Source of the DNA: Croceimicrobium sp963974215
Lineage (GTDB): Bacteria; Bacteroidota; Bacteroidia; Flavobacteriales; Schleiferiaceae
NCBI GenBank assembly: GCA_963974215.1
Contig: CAXBBL010000005.1
Coordinates: forward strand, 124,001 to 188,000
DNA length: 64,000 bases
Reading direction: 5' to 3'
Every line of letters starts with the position of its first letter. Position 1 is the first letter of the stretch. The position numbers and the translations under genes are program-made. The notes beneath the pieces were generated by a model. The model was not told the origin of the DNA. It ran no database searches and saw only the letters and a list, made by a program, of their open reading frames with translations. Of this stretch, positions 53,416 to 62,227 are shown piece after piece.

Positions 53416-55524
53416 ATGCGGAGGAGTTTCTTAGTACTGTTCCTATTCGCTTCTCTTTCGCTCAAATTGCTAGGGCAAGAAGCGAAAAGTTTTGAACTAT
53501 CGTTTTTTGAGACGAAGGAAGAAGTAGCGATTAATAAAATCCCTCAACTTAATTATGTTACTAGCAAAAGTGAAGTACCTAATTTTCAGGGTGGCCAACA
53601 GGTATATGTTCGATTAAAAGTAACACCTGATGCAAGTTTAGCAGGAAAGAGTATTTTTTTAAGTTATTCACTTCTGGATAGCATCTCCATTTACTATAGT
53701 GATGGTTTAAGCTTTGCGCTACGTCAAAAAACTGGACAGGCTTTTCCTTTTGATTCGCGACTAAATGCTATCACTGACTTTAGTTTCGATCTAAAACCAA
53801 GTGTTGAGGAGTATTATTTTAAGATTAGTAGCCATAAACCTATTGTATTACCCTTCGAAATAATTGAGAGTAATGACCTTTTGTTTAGGGTCACGAGCTA
53901 TGATTTTTTTATGGGTATTTATATAGGAATTGTATTAGTGATGCTCTTGTACAATTTGGTGATTTACTTTTTAACCCGAGATAAAAGTTACTTATTCTAT
54001 ATACTCTATTTACTGTTTTTAGGCTTAGCCCAAGCGGCGCTTTTTGGTTATACCGATCGTTATATATTCTCAGATTTCCCATTGCTTAATAGCAGGTTCG
54101 CTGTCCTTTCGGGGGCTCTAGTAGGAATTGCATCAGTAGCATTTATCGTGAATTTCCTAAGGCTTAAACAAAAGGCTCCCCTTTTCTATAAGCTCATGTT
54201 ATTTATTGTGGTTTTGGATTTGGTGGGTATCATTCTACTCTTTTCAGGTTTTGAAACTATTGCTTATAATTGGGTGAACTTTGTTGCTTTAAGCGGCTCT
54301 ATACTAGCCATATCGGCGGCAGTGAAGCTGGCAAGGTCGGGTTATAAACCGGCTAATTTCTTCTTAATTGCATGGTCTATATTTTTAATTAGCGTGATCA
54401 TTTTTGCGCTCAAAGATTTTTCTATAATCCCTTATAATCCCTTTTTCCGTCGTTCCATGCTCTTTGGTTCGAGTATAGAAATTGTTTTGCTTTCAGTCGC
54501 TTTGGCTGATAGAATCAATCAGCTTCGAAGAGAAAAGGAACATTCTCAAGCCAAAGCCCTAGAGATGGCCAAGGAGAATGAGAAGATTATAAAAGAACAG
54601 AACGTTGAATTAGAAAGAAGAGTGGATTCGCGTACTATGGAGTTACAAGAGGCCAATGAAGAATTACAGGTTACCCTTGATAACCTAAAGGAGACCCAAT
54701 CACAGTTAGTTGATTCAGAGAAAATGGCTTCCTTAGGACAGCTAACAGCGGGAATAGCGCATGAAATTAATAATCCTATAAACTTTATTGCATCTAATAT
54801 TAAGCCCCTAAAACTTGATTTATCAGAAATCTATGAAATTGTTTCTGCTTTTGAAGCCTTAGATGAGAATAGTGATAGTGATGATATTGCCAATGCAAAA
54901 GCTAAGCTGGAGGAGTTTGATTATGAATTTCTCAAAACGGAAATTGAAAGCTTAGTAAGTGGTATTTCGGATGGCGCAATAAGAACATCTGAGATAGTAT
55001 TGGGCTTGCGGAATTTTTCTAGACTGGATGAAGATGTTGTTAAAAAGGCATCTCCCAACGAGGGTTTAGAAAGTACCTTGGTTTTACTGCGAAACAAAAC
55101 CAAAGATTTGATTGAAGTTATTGAGGACTATGATCCAAATATTGGGGAGATTGATTGTTACCCGGGAAAATTGAATCAAACTTTTATGAATATCCTCAAT
55201 AATGGTATTTATGCGGTGAATGAAAAAGAATATGAGGGGGATGAAAAACCTACCTTAAAGATTAGAACCGAGAAGGAAAGTTCGGAATGGGTTAATATTT
55301 ATCTCGGCGACAATGGAGTAGGGATGGATGAAAATACCAAGAAGAAAATATTTGAGCCCTTTTTCACCACCAAAGATGTTGGTGAAGGCACTGGGCTAGG
55401 TATGAGCATAGTTTTTAAAATAATTGAGAGGCACGGCGGTAAATTGACGGTGGATTCTGTGGAGGGAAAGGGTACAGAATTTAAAATCAGTTTGCCTGTT
55501 AATCAACCAAATGAGTTTTCATAA
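53416..55524 (+). CDS. 7TMR-DISM sensor histidine kinase
   Basis: A 702-residue membrane kinase. Signal peptide (1-20), an extracytoplasmic 7TMR-DISMED2-type domain (about 25-155), seven membrane segments (about 165-365), a coiled coil (370-435), then HisKA with phospho-acceptor His449 in GIAHEINNPINF. The HATPase domain follows with N, G1 (GDNGVGMD), F and G2 (GEGTGLGMSI) boxes. The external domain is of a carbohydrate-binding-like type and is a likely receptor for a small molecule. It is third of five co-transcribed genes. Confidence 0.92.
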   Translation: MRRSFLVLFLFASLSLKLLGQEAKSFELSFFETKEEVAINKIPQLNYVTSKSEVPNFQGGQQVYVRLKVTPDASLAGKSIFLSYSLLDSISIYYSDGLSFALRQKTGQAFPFDSRLNAITDFSFDLKPSVEEYYFKISSHKPIVLPFEIIESNDLLFRVTSYDFFMGIYIGIVLVMLLYNLVIYFLTRDKSYLFYILYLLFLGLAQAALFGYTDRYIFSDFPLLNSRFAVLSGALVGIASVAFIVNFLRLKQKAPLFYKLMLFIVVLDLVGIILLFSGFETIAYNWVNFVALSGSILAISAAVKLARSGYKPANFFLIAWSIFLISVIIFALKDFSIIPYNPFFRRSMLFGSSIEIVLLSVALADRINQLRREKEHSQAKALEMAKENEKIIKEQNVELERRVDSRTMELQEANEELQVTLDNLKETQSQLVDSEKMASLGQLTAGIAHEINNPINFIASNIKPLKLDLSEIYEIVSAFEALDENSDSDDIANAKAKLEEFDYEFLKTEIESLVSGISDGAIRTSEIVLGLRNFSRLDEDVVKKASPNEGLESTLVLLRNKTKDLIEVIEDYDPNIGEIDCYPGKLNQTFMNILNNGIYAVNEKEYEGDEKPTLKIRTEKESSEWVNIYLGDNGVGMDENTKKKIFEPFFTTKDVGEGTGLGMSIVFKIIERHGGKLTVDSVEGKGTEFKISLPVNQPNEFS

Positions 55525-56642
55525 TGACTAATTCAGCACCAAAAGAAAAGATAAGGGTTTTGTATTTGGACGATGAGGATAACAACCTGCGTTCTTTTAA
55601 GGCGGCTTTCCGTAGAGATTATCAGGTATATACTGCCAACAATACGGAAGATGCTTTTAGCATTATTAAGACTCAAAATCCACACGTAATTTTTTCCGAT
55701 CAAAGAATGCCGGTGACCAGCGGCGTTGATTTCTTTAATGCCGTACGTCAAGTATTTCCTGAGCCCGTACGCATCTTAATCACAGGCTATACTGATGTAA
55801 ACGATATAATAGAAGCCATTAACAAAGGCAATATTTATCGTTATATAACTAAACCATGGAATGAGTCGGATATTACTGTCGCGATTGAAAATGCCTATGA
55901 TTTATATTTAACCCGTAGGGAGTTAGATGACAAGATTAGCGCATTGGAAAAAGCCAATCAAGAGTTGAATCGATTTGTTTATAGTGTCTCACACGATTTA
56001 CGAGCACCTATTGCTAGTGTTTTAGGATTGATTAAAGTAGCGGAGATAGAAGTCTCAGATCATCCAGTCGCCGAAAGTTTGTTTAAACAAATTGATCAGT
56101 CTACTTTAAAGCTAGATTTATTAGTCAATAATATTATTGATTACTATAAAAACTCAAAATCCACCGGTCATTTAGAGCTAATTAATATTACTGAACTGGT
56201 TGACGATATTATTAATAACCTTCATTTAGATAGTTCAAGCTCAGGTTTTGACCTTGAAAAAATAATAGATCAGAAAGCTGATTTTATCGGAGATGCCTTC
56301 AGAATTCGCATAATTTTAAGTCATCTGATTTCGAATGCTGCTAAATTCAAAAAGCCCACGCAAAGCGAGGCTAAGATTAAACTTCACTTTGAAATTACCG
56401 AGTCTAAGGTAAAAATCGTAGTTTCGGACGAAGGTATGGGGATACTGAATGAGCACATGGAACAGATTTTTAAAATGTTCTTTAAGCGGAAGGAAGAATT
56501 GGCAGGTTCGGGTTTAGGACTGTATATCGTAAAGGAGGCTTTGTCTAAAATGGGCGGGCAAATAGATGTTAAATCTTCTCCAAACGAGGGTTCTGATTTT
56601 AGAATTAGTTTCCCGAATCACATTTTAGAGGAAGATGAGTGA
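55524..56642 (+). CDS. REC-histidine kinase hybrid
   Basis: A 372-residue protein. The N-terminal REC domain has Asp59 in FSDQRMPVTSG and Lys in YITKPW. A coiled coil then leads to HisKA with His157 in YSVSHDLRAPIASV, and an HATPase domain with DEGMGIL and GSGLGLYIV boxes. It has no membrane segment, so it can pass signals from the membrane kinase. It starts at the stop of the DISM kinase gene (TAATG overlap) and overlaps the next gene by eight bases. Confidence 0.92.
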   Translation: MTNSAPKEKIRVLYLDDEDNNLRSFKAAFRRDYQVYTANNTEDAFSIIKTQNPHVIFSDQRMPVTSGVDFFNAVRQVFPEPVRILITGYTDVNDIIEAINKGNIYRYITKPWNESDITVAIENAYDLYLTRRELDDKISALEKANQELNRFVYSVSHDLRAPIASVLGLIKVAEIEVSDHPVAESLFKQIDQSTLKLDLLVNNIIDYYKNSKSTGHLELINITELVDDIINNLHLDSSSSGFDLEKIIDQKADFIGDAFRIRIILSHLISNAAKFKKPTQSEAKIKLHFEITESKVKIVVSDEGMGILNEHMEQIFKMFFKRKEELAGSGLGLYIVKEALSKMGGQIDVKSSPNEGSDFRISFPNHILEEDE

Positions 56643-57039
56643 ATTCATTTTAGATAAGTGTTTGCTGATAGACGATACCATGGTCGATCGTTTTATTCAT
56701 GGCAAACTCTTGGGACATTATAAGATAGCTGAAACCATAAATGAGTGTTCTGGTGGAAAAGAAGCGCTCGTTTATTTGGAAGCAGCTATTATTTCTGGCA
56801 GCGTCCCTGATCTCATCTTATTAGATTTAATGATGCCAGAAATGGATGGATTCGAATTCTTACGCCCTTATCACACCCTAATATCTAAATCACCCAAAAA
56901 GCCGATACTCTTTATGGTTAGTTCCACAGAGGACGAGCGCGATATTAACCGTGCCAAGGCTAATGATCATATCGTTAAGCTTCTGCGCAAACCTCTTCGT
57001 CCCGAGTATTTAATCGATTTGATTAAAACTCAGATTTAA
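56635..57039 (+). CDS. Single-domain response regulator
   Basis: A 134-residue REC protein. Asp64 in LILLDLMMPEM is the phospho-acceptor, DD at 13-14 is the acidic pair, Ser in MVSSTED and Lys in LRKPLRP complete the set. It is not of the DQRMP class of the other two REC domains in this locus, so it is a different line. It is last of the five-gene operon and overlaps the end of the convergent prfC by 17 bases. Confidence 0.93.
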   Translation: MSEFILDKCLLIDDTMVDRFIHGKLLGHYKIAETINECSGGKEALVYLEAAIISGSVPDLILLDLMMPEMDGFEFLRPYHTLISKSPKKPILFMVSSTEDERDINRAKANDHIVKLLRKPLRPEYLIDLIKTQI

Positions 57040-58606
57040 AGTGAAATTTGATTTTATCGAATTTCTGTTGGGCCATGCTCAGGCTAAAGGAAGAGTCAGC
57101 TAAAAACACCAATCTATTAAATTTATCTCTCGCAAGGTAGCGGTACTTTAATTTGGAGAACTCTTCTAACTGGGCCGCGTCACTGCTTTCTATCCAACAG
57201 GCTTTATAAGCCGAGTAGTTTTCATAGCTACACTTTGCGCCATATTCATGCTCTAGGCGATATTGAATAACTTCATATTGTAGGGCGCCGACAGTACCAA
57301 TAATTTTTCGCTGATTGCTTTCTAAAGTGAAAAGCTGGGCTACCCCTTCATCCATTAATTGGTCTACACCTTTGTTAAGCTGTTTGGCTTTTAAGGGATC
57401 GGCATTGTTAACAAAACGGAAATGTTCGGGCGAGAAGCTTGGGATGCCTTTAAATTCTAATTCTTCACCACTGGTTAAAGTATCACCGATGCGGAAGCTT
57501 CCTGTATCGTGCAGGCCTACAATGTCGCCAGGATATGCTGTTTCCACTATACTTTTTTTGGAAGCCATAAAGGCCGTTGGACTACTAAATTTTATATTTT
57601 TTCCAATTCGGTGGTGACGGTAATTGGTATTACGTTCAAATACACCAGAAACGATTTTCATAAAGGCCAAACGGTCGCGGTGCTTGGGATCCATGTTCGC
57701 GTGGATTTTAAAAATAAAGCCACTAAATAGTTCTTCTTCTGGTTTTACCAAGCGTCCATCCGCATCCTTAGGTTGGGGTGGTGGGGCTATTTCCACAAAA
57801 CAGTTTAATAATTCCTCCACGCCAAAATTATTTAGGGCACTACCAAAAAACACAGGGCTGATTTCTCCTTTGCGATAATTTTCGGGGTCGAAATCATCAT
57901 ATACCCCACTTAAAAGTTCCACTTCTTCACGCAGGGTGCTGGCTGCAGCATCGCCTACCAATTTATTGATTTGCGGATCCTCAACATCTTTAATTGCAAT
58001 AGCATCCGCTATTTTAACTTTACTAACCTCGGTGAAGAGTTTTAAATTCGACTCCCACATATTATAAACTCCTTGAAAGTCTTGTCCCATGCCAATTGGC
58101 CAGCTTAATGGGCTAATTTTTAGACCAAGCTTGGTTTCAACTTCATCAAGTAAGTCAAACGCATCGCGGCCTTCACGGTCTAATTTGTTGATGAAAACAA
58201 TAATAGGCGTATTGCGCATGCGACAAACTTCAACCAGTTTTTCAGTCTGAGCCTCCACACCTTTGGCAACATCAATTACCACAATAACGCTATCTACGGC
58301 GGTTAATGTACGATAGGTGTCCTCGGCAAAATCTTGGTGACCAGGCGTGTCAAGAATATTGATTTTCTTTCCACGGTATTCGAAACCCATTACCGAGGTG
58401 GCAACGGAGATTCCTCTTTGCCGCTCAATTTCCATGAAGTCGGAAGTAGCGGTTTTCTTGATTTTATTATTCTTTACAGCCCCGGCTTCTTGAATTGCTC
58501 CTCCAAAGAGAAGTAACTTTTCGGTTAGGGTAGTTTTTCCTGCATCAGGGTGTGAAACAATGCCGAATGTCCGGCGTCGTGCAATCTCTTCTTTTATTGT
58601 ACTCAT
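57023..58606 (-). CDS. prfC: Peptide chain release factor 3
   Basis: A 527-residue translational GTPase that recycles RF1 and RF2. G1 is SHPDAGKTTLTE, G2 lies in RQRGISVATS, G3 is DTPGHQDFAEDT and G4 is NKLDREGRD. The rest matches domains II and III of RF3. The ATG at 58606 is 25 bases from a repeat fragment at 58632, and full repeat copy B starts 47 bases upstream of the start codon, so promoter elements for this gene may lie in the repeat. Confidence 0.96.
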   Translation of the reverse strand: MSTIKEEIARRRTFGIVSHPDAGKTTLTEKLLLFGGAIQEAGAVKNNKIKKTATSDFMEIERQRGISVATSVMGFEYRGKKINILDTPGHQDFAEDTYRTLTAVDSVIVVIDVAKGVEAQTEKLVEVCRMRNTPIIVFINKLDREGRDAFDLLDEVETKLGLKISPLSWPIGMGQDFQGVYNMWESNLKLFTEVSKVKIADAIAIKDVEDPQINKLVGDAAASTLREEVELLSGVYDDFDPENYRKGEISPVFFGSALNNFGVEELLNCFVEIAPPPQPKDADGRLVKPEEELFSGFIFKIHANMDPKHRDRLAFMKIVSGVFERNTNYRHHRIGKNIKFSSPTAFMASKKSIVETAYPGDIVGLHDTGSFRIGDTLTSGEELEFKGIPSFSPEHFRFVNNADPLKAKQLNKGVDQLMDEGVAQLFTLESNQRKIIGTVGALQYEVIQYRLEHEYGAKCSYENYSAYKACWIESSDAAQLEEFSKLKYRYLARDKFNRLVFLADSSFSLSMAQQKFDKIKFHFKSEF

Positions 58607-58653
58607 AATTGGCCGACAAAAGTAGCTATTTAACGTGAGTTCGACGATTAAAT

Positions 58654-58840
58654 AACGTGAGTTCGACGTAAAATTAGGCTTCAGACCTCTTGTAAACAGT
58701 GGATTTCAAGCCGAGGCAGTGAAGCAATAGCGGGCTCTTGTGAGCTGCTGAGGCGTGGAAAGCTGCTTTTTAGAAGGGGCCTAAACGGATTTTCCTTCCA
58801 TTGAAAATCTGAGGCTCTAATTTATTGTCGAATTCACGTT
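58654..58840. repeat. Terminal-inverted-repeat element, full copy B (187 bp)
   Basis: The left end AACGTGAGTTCGACG and the reverse complement of the right end (AACGTGAATTCGAC) match, and the inverted match runs for about 33 bases with a few differences. Internal words match copy A (GACCTCTTGTAAA, TAGCGGGCT, GCTTTTTAGAAG). Immediately before it, at 58632-58646, an extra partial left end (AACGTGAGTTCGACG) is seen, as if one end were duplicated. No protein is encoded. Confidence 0.82.
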
Positions 58841-59097
58841 AAATAGGAACTCTGCTTTTAAAGAAAAGGCTATGAGATGCAAATGCAGCGTGCCGCTTAA
58901 AGTGAATGGTTTCAGTTTTTTTTTATTTTATTAAAAAAATTGTTGGCTACCTTATTGCCGGCAGCATATATCTTCACCTCTCTTAAAAAAAGCTCGCTAT
59001 AATCTCGTCCTTTGATCTTGAACTCTACTATTTACAAAAGGTGTGAGACTTGAATTTTCGCTAAACCCACGTTATTTTCGATTTCCTATTAAATCAT

Positions 59098-59110
59098 TAT
59101 TTTTGTTTAA
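59098..59110 (+). promoter_or_regulatory. Candidate -7 element with overlapping TTTGTTTAA box, carH promoter
   Basis: TATTTTTG (59098-59105) matches TAnnTTTG exactly, and a TTTC lies 18 bases upstream in the -33 place. The box TTTGTTTAA (59102-59110) overlaps it. Related GCTAAAC words lie at 59060-59066 and 59127-59133. A regulator bound here would block the promoter. Confidence 0.55.
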
Positions 59111-59173
59111 CTTTTAATCATCAACAGCTAAACATTTTGGGTGCAGCTAAGTTTAAGCTTGTATAAAGCCATT

Positions 59174-60064
59174 ATGAACTCGAAATACTCCATCAAAGAC
59201 CTAGAGAAGCTCTCAGGTATTAAAGCCCATACTCTAAGAGCTTGGGAACAACGTTACAACCTTATTGAGCCTCATCGCACCGAGACTAATATTCGCTATT
59301 ATATTGACGATCACTTAAAGAAGATCCTAAATATAGCCGTACTGGTTAAGAGTGGTATGCGCATCAGTAAGGTGGCCGATTTAAGTACAGAAGAAATACG
59401 CTCTGCGGTAATTGATGCTGGTCGTTATCAAGGTAATTATGAAAGCCAAATAAGTGCTTTTAAAATCGCTATGATTGATTATGACGAGTACCTTTTCGAC
59501 AGTGTTTTTAATAAATGTTTAATTCAGTTTGGAACAGACGAAACACTAACCAAAATTTTGGGCGAATTTATTCGTCAAATTGGTGTGCTGTGGCAAGCGG
59601 GTGCGATCAACGTTAGTAATGAGCATTTTATCAGTAGTTTAGTAAAACAAAAGCTCTTTGCAATCATCGATCAAACCATGCTGCCACAAACCAAAGAGAA
59701 GTCTAAAAGTTATGTTTTGTACTTGCCAGCAGATGAGTTACACGAATTAGGCTTGCTATACTTATATTATTATCTCAAAAAAATGGGACACCGAGTAATT
59801 TACCTCGGGCAGTCAGTACCAATTGAGTACCTAAAAGAGGTTTCTGAGAAAACAGATGTTGATCAGTTCGTTTCAATATTTACGACTACTCCACATTTTG
59901 ATGAGATCGATCAGTACTTTGATAAAATAGCAGAGATGTTTGATAAGGACAACTACCGTTTCTTTGTTACTGGTCTGCAGTTTAATAATTTTGAAGCAAG
60001 AAAGTTGCCAGGCCAAGTAGAGTTAGCTGCTAATATTGAGCATCTTAAGTCTTTTTTCGCTTGA
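59174..60064 (+). CDS. carH: Cobalamin-binding MerR-family regulator, CarH/LitR type
   Basis: A 296-residue protein from the ATG at 59174; a GTG 11 codons upstream is less likely. The N-terminal MerR helix-turn-helix is SIKDLEKLSGIKAHTLRAWEQRYNL. The four-helix and B12-binding domains follow, with the Wx9EH motif (W140, E150, H151) and the ExHxxG motif (H190 in DELHELG). Those are the residues that hold adenosylcobalamin in light-sensing CarH proteins, so photoreceptor function is likely by homology. It precedes the ECF sigma gene and crt genes. The gene name rests on these motifs and the context. Confidence 0.88.
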   Translation: MNSKYSIKDLEKLSGIKAHTLRAWEQRYNLIEPHRTETNIRYYIDDHLKKILNIAVLVKSGMRISKVADLSTEEIRSAVIDAGRYQGNYESQISAFKIAMIDYDEYLFDSVFNKCLIQFGTDETLTKILGEFIRQIGVLWQAGAINVSNEHFISSLVKQKLFAIIDQTMLPQTKEKSKSYVLYLPADELHELGLLYLYYYLKKMGHRVIYLGQSVPIEYLKEVSEKTDVDQFVSIFTTTPHFDEIDQYFDKIAEMFDKDNYRFFVTGLQFNNFEARKLPGQVELAANIEHLKSFFA

Positions 60065-60123
60065 TAGATTTTGCTGATATTAATATTTATCAGCTAAACG
60101 ACAATGAATCAGTTAATTAGATT

Positions 60124-60157
60124 TTTGTTTAACTATTTTAAGGATCGCTTAAACAAA
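60124..60157. promoter_or_regulatory. Inverted TTTGTTTAA / TTAAACAAA pair upstream of the crt unit
   Basis: TTTGTTTAA (60124-60132), a 16-base spacer, and TTAAACAAA (60149-60157) are a perfect 9 bp inverted repeat. The same 9-mer occurs at 60179-60187 and at 59102-59110, both on candidate promoters. This is the pattern expected for an operator bound by the MerR-type regulator encoded next door. Confidence 0.6.
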
Positions 60158-60160
60158 TGA

Positions 60161-60192
60161 CTTGTAAGGTATTTTGATTTTGTTTAAGTTTG
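60161..60192 (+). promoter_or_regulatory. Candidate promoter of the sigma factor and crt operon
   Basis: CTTG (60161-60164), a 20-base spacer and TAAGTTTG (60185-60192) fit the Bacteroidota TTTG / TAnnTTTG promoter with one mismatch at -33. A TTTGTTTAA box (60179-60187) overlaps the -7 element. The ATG of the sigma gene lies 37 bases further down, with a GTTAAAC at 60204-60210 in between. Confidence 0.55.
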
Positions 60193-60228
60193 TGGTGTTA
60201 AAAGTTAAACATACCAAAACACTTAGTC

Positions 60229-60732
60229 ATGTCTAATTCCGATTTTAATGCGATGATTACTAATCACCAAGATTTCTTACATCAACTGGCAATGAAGTTG
60301 ACAAAGAGTAATGAGGATAGTAATGACTTAATGCAAGAGACCTTATTTAAGGCGATAAAAAATAAAGACAAATTTCAGGAAGGTACCAATATTAAAGGTT
60401 GGCTTTATACCATAATGAAGAATACCTTTATCAACGCTTATCGCAAGAAAAAAAATCAGAACACTTTTGTGGATGAAACGGAAAATAAATACTTCCTTAA
60501 CATCCGCGAAAGCGAGAAGTCTGCAACGACAGATAGCATAGTGGATCATAAGTACATGATGGAGCAAATTAATTCGATTGATAAGACTTATCTCGAAACT
60601 TTCATGATGTATTACAATGGTTATAAATACGAAGAGATTTCAGAAATATTAGGTATTCCCTTAGGTACAGTAAAAAGTCGCATATTTTTGGCGCGACGTA
60701 AAATGATGGATAAACTTAAAGATTACCGCTAA
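60229..60732 (+). CDS. ECF-type RNA polymerase sigma factor
   Basis: A 167-residue sigma-70-like protein. Region 2 is ALTYEDSNDLMQETLFKAIKNKDKF-like (NDLMQETLFKA, then GWLYTIMKNTFINAYRKKK). Region 4 is YNGYKYEEISEILGIPLGTVKSRIFLARRKM. No anti-sigma gene is adjacent. With the CarH-type gene upstream and crt genes downstream, it resembles the LitR/LitS layout known in actinobacteria, where the sigma factor drives carotenoid genes in light. It starts the operon, 14 bases before crtI. Confidence 0.92.
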   Translation: MSNSDFNAMITNHQDFLHQLAMKLTKSNEDSNDLMQETLFKAIKNKDKFQEGTNIKGWLYTIMKNTFINAYRKKKNQNTFVDETENKYFLNIRESEKSATTDSIVDHKYMMEQINSIDKTYLETFMMYYNGYKYEEISEILGIPLGTVKSRIFLARRKMMDKLKDYR

Positions 60733-60746
60733 CAATTAAATAAATC

Positions 60747-62219
60747 ATGGCCAAAAAGGCACTAGTAGTAGGAGCAGGTTTTGCTGGTCTTGCTGCGGCG
60801 ACATCACTAGCGGCGAAGGGTTATCAAGTAACCATTCTAGAAAAAAATAGTCAAGCGGGCGGAAGAGCAAGAAGCTTCCAGAAACAAGGTTTCGATTTCG
60901 ACATGGGCCCAAGTTGGTACTGGATGCCCGATGTATTCGAGACATATTTCGGTAAATTCGGTAAGAAAGTAAGCGATTATTACCAATTAGAAAGATTAGA
61001 TCCATCCTACCGCGTGTATTTCGGGGAAAAGGATTTTATAGATCTACCCGCAGGAGTAGAGGCCTGCGCTCAATTATTCAATCAAATAGAAAAAGGTTCT
61101 GGCGACAAACTACGCAAATTCATGCGTGAATCCGCCTATAAATACGAAGTGGGAATAAACGATCTCGTTTATAAGCCCGGTCGTTCCCTGCTGGAGTTTG
61201 CAGACATTCGCATTGCCAAAGGTTTAATCCAATTAGACCTATTGAAATCGATGCGCAAGTATGTGTATAGCCATTTTAAAAATCCTCGCCTGAGACAATT
61301 AATGGAGTTTCCTGTTTTGTTTTTGGGCGCCACTCCCAATAATACGCCTGCGCTTTACTCATTAATGAACTATGCCGATGTAGACGGAGGCACTTGGTTT
61401 CCTAAAGGAGGCATGCATAAAATTGTGGAGGCCATGGTTTCCTTGGCGGAAGAAAAAGGAGTAGCAATTAAGTTGAACCACGAAGTTTTAGAGTTAAAGC
61501 ACAGTGGTAAAAATATTACTGGTCTAGTTACTTCTCAAGGTGATTTCCATGCGGATGTTATTATTGCAGCGGGAGATTACAATCATTTTGAACAAAAAAT
61601 ATTACCTGCGCATCTACGACAGTACAGCCCAGAATATTGGGATAAGCGCGCGATGGCTCCATCGAGCTTATTGTTTTACATGGGAGTAGAGAAGCCCGTG
61701 GAAGGCATTTTACATCATACCTTATTTTTTGATGAGGATTTTGATCAACATGCGGAAGAGATTTACAATAAGCCACAATGGCCATCTAAACCTCTATTTT
61801 ACGCTTCGGCTTCATCTAAAACAGATCCGAGTTTAGCCCCTAAAGGAAAAGAAAATTTATTTCTACTCATGCCAGTCGCTCCACATCTTGATGATAATGA
61901 GGAGAACAGAGAGCGCTATTACGATGTTATGATGGAACGTTTGGAACGTTTAACTGGAGGATCGGTGAGGGGAGATGTTTCCTTTAAACAGTCCTATGCC
62001 CACAGCAATTTTATTGAGGATTATCATGCTTTTAAAGGTAATGCCTACGGATTGGCGAATACTTTAAAGCAAACAGCGATATTAAAGCCGGCCATGAAAA
62101 GTAAAAAGGTGGAGAACCTTTATTACACTGGGCAGTTAACTACTCCAGGGCCAGGCGTTCCACCATCACTAATTTCGGGTATGGTGGTAGCCGATGAAAT
62201 AGAAAAAGATTTTAAATAG
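60747..62219 (+). CDS. crtI: Phytoene desaturase CrtI
   Basis: A 490-residue FAD enzyme that desaturates phytoene, usually to lycopene. The N-terminal dinucleotide motif VVGAGFAGLAAATSLAAKGY is followed by EKNSQAGGRAR and the substrate region DMGPSWYWMP. The C-terminal FAD segment LYYTGQLTTPGPGVPPSLISG is intact. It is the first enzyme gene of the operon and lies eight bases before crtB. Confidence 0.96.
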   Translation: MAKKALVVGAGFAGLAAATSLAAKGYQVTILEKNSQAGGRARSFQKQGFDFDMGPSWYWMPDVFETYFGKFGKKVSDYYQLERLDPSYRVYFGEKDFIDLPAGVEACAQLFNQIEKGSGDKLRKFMRESAYKYEVGINDLVYKPGRSLLEFADIRIAKGLIQLDLLKSMRKYVYSHFKNPRLRQLMEFPVLFLGATPNNTPALYSLMNYADVDGGTWFPKGGMHKIVEAMVSLAEEKGVAIKLNHEVLELKHSGKNITGLVTSQGDFHADVIIAAGDYNHFEQKILPAHLRQYSPEYWDKRAMAPSSLLFYMGVEKPVEGILHHTLFFDEDFDQHAEEIYNKPQWPSKPLFYASASSKTDPSLAPKGKENLFLLMPVAPHLDDNEENRERYYDVMMERLERLTGGSVRGDVSFKQSYAHSNFIEDYHAFKGNAYGLANTLKQTAILKPAMKSKKVENLYYTGQLTTPGPGVPPSLISGMVVADEIEKDFK

Positions 62220-62227
62220 TAATTTGT

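Larger units (their letters stand above)
58607..59173. other. Long intergenic region between prfC and the CarH-type regulator
   Basis: It holds a fragment of the repeat element (58632-58646), full copy B (58654-58840), then about 250 bases of A/T-rich sequence with no frame I can support, and finally the candidate promoter and TTTGTTTAA box of the regulator at 59098-59110. A small palindrome TGCCGGCA lies at 58956-58963. Confidence 0.75.
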
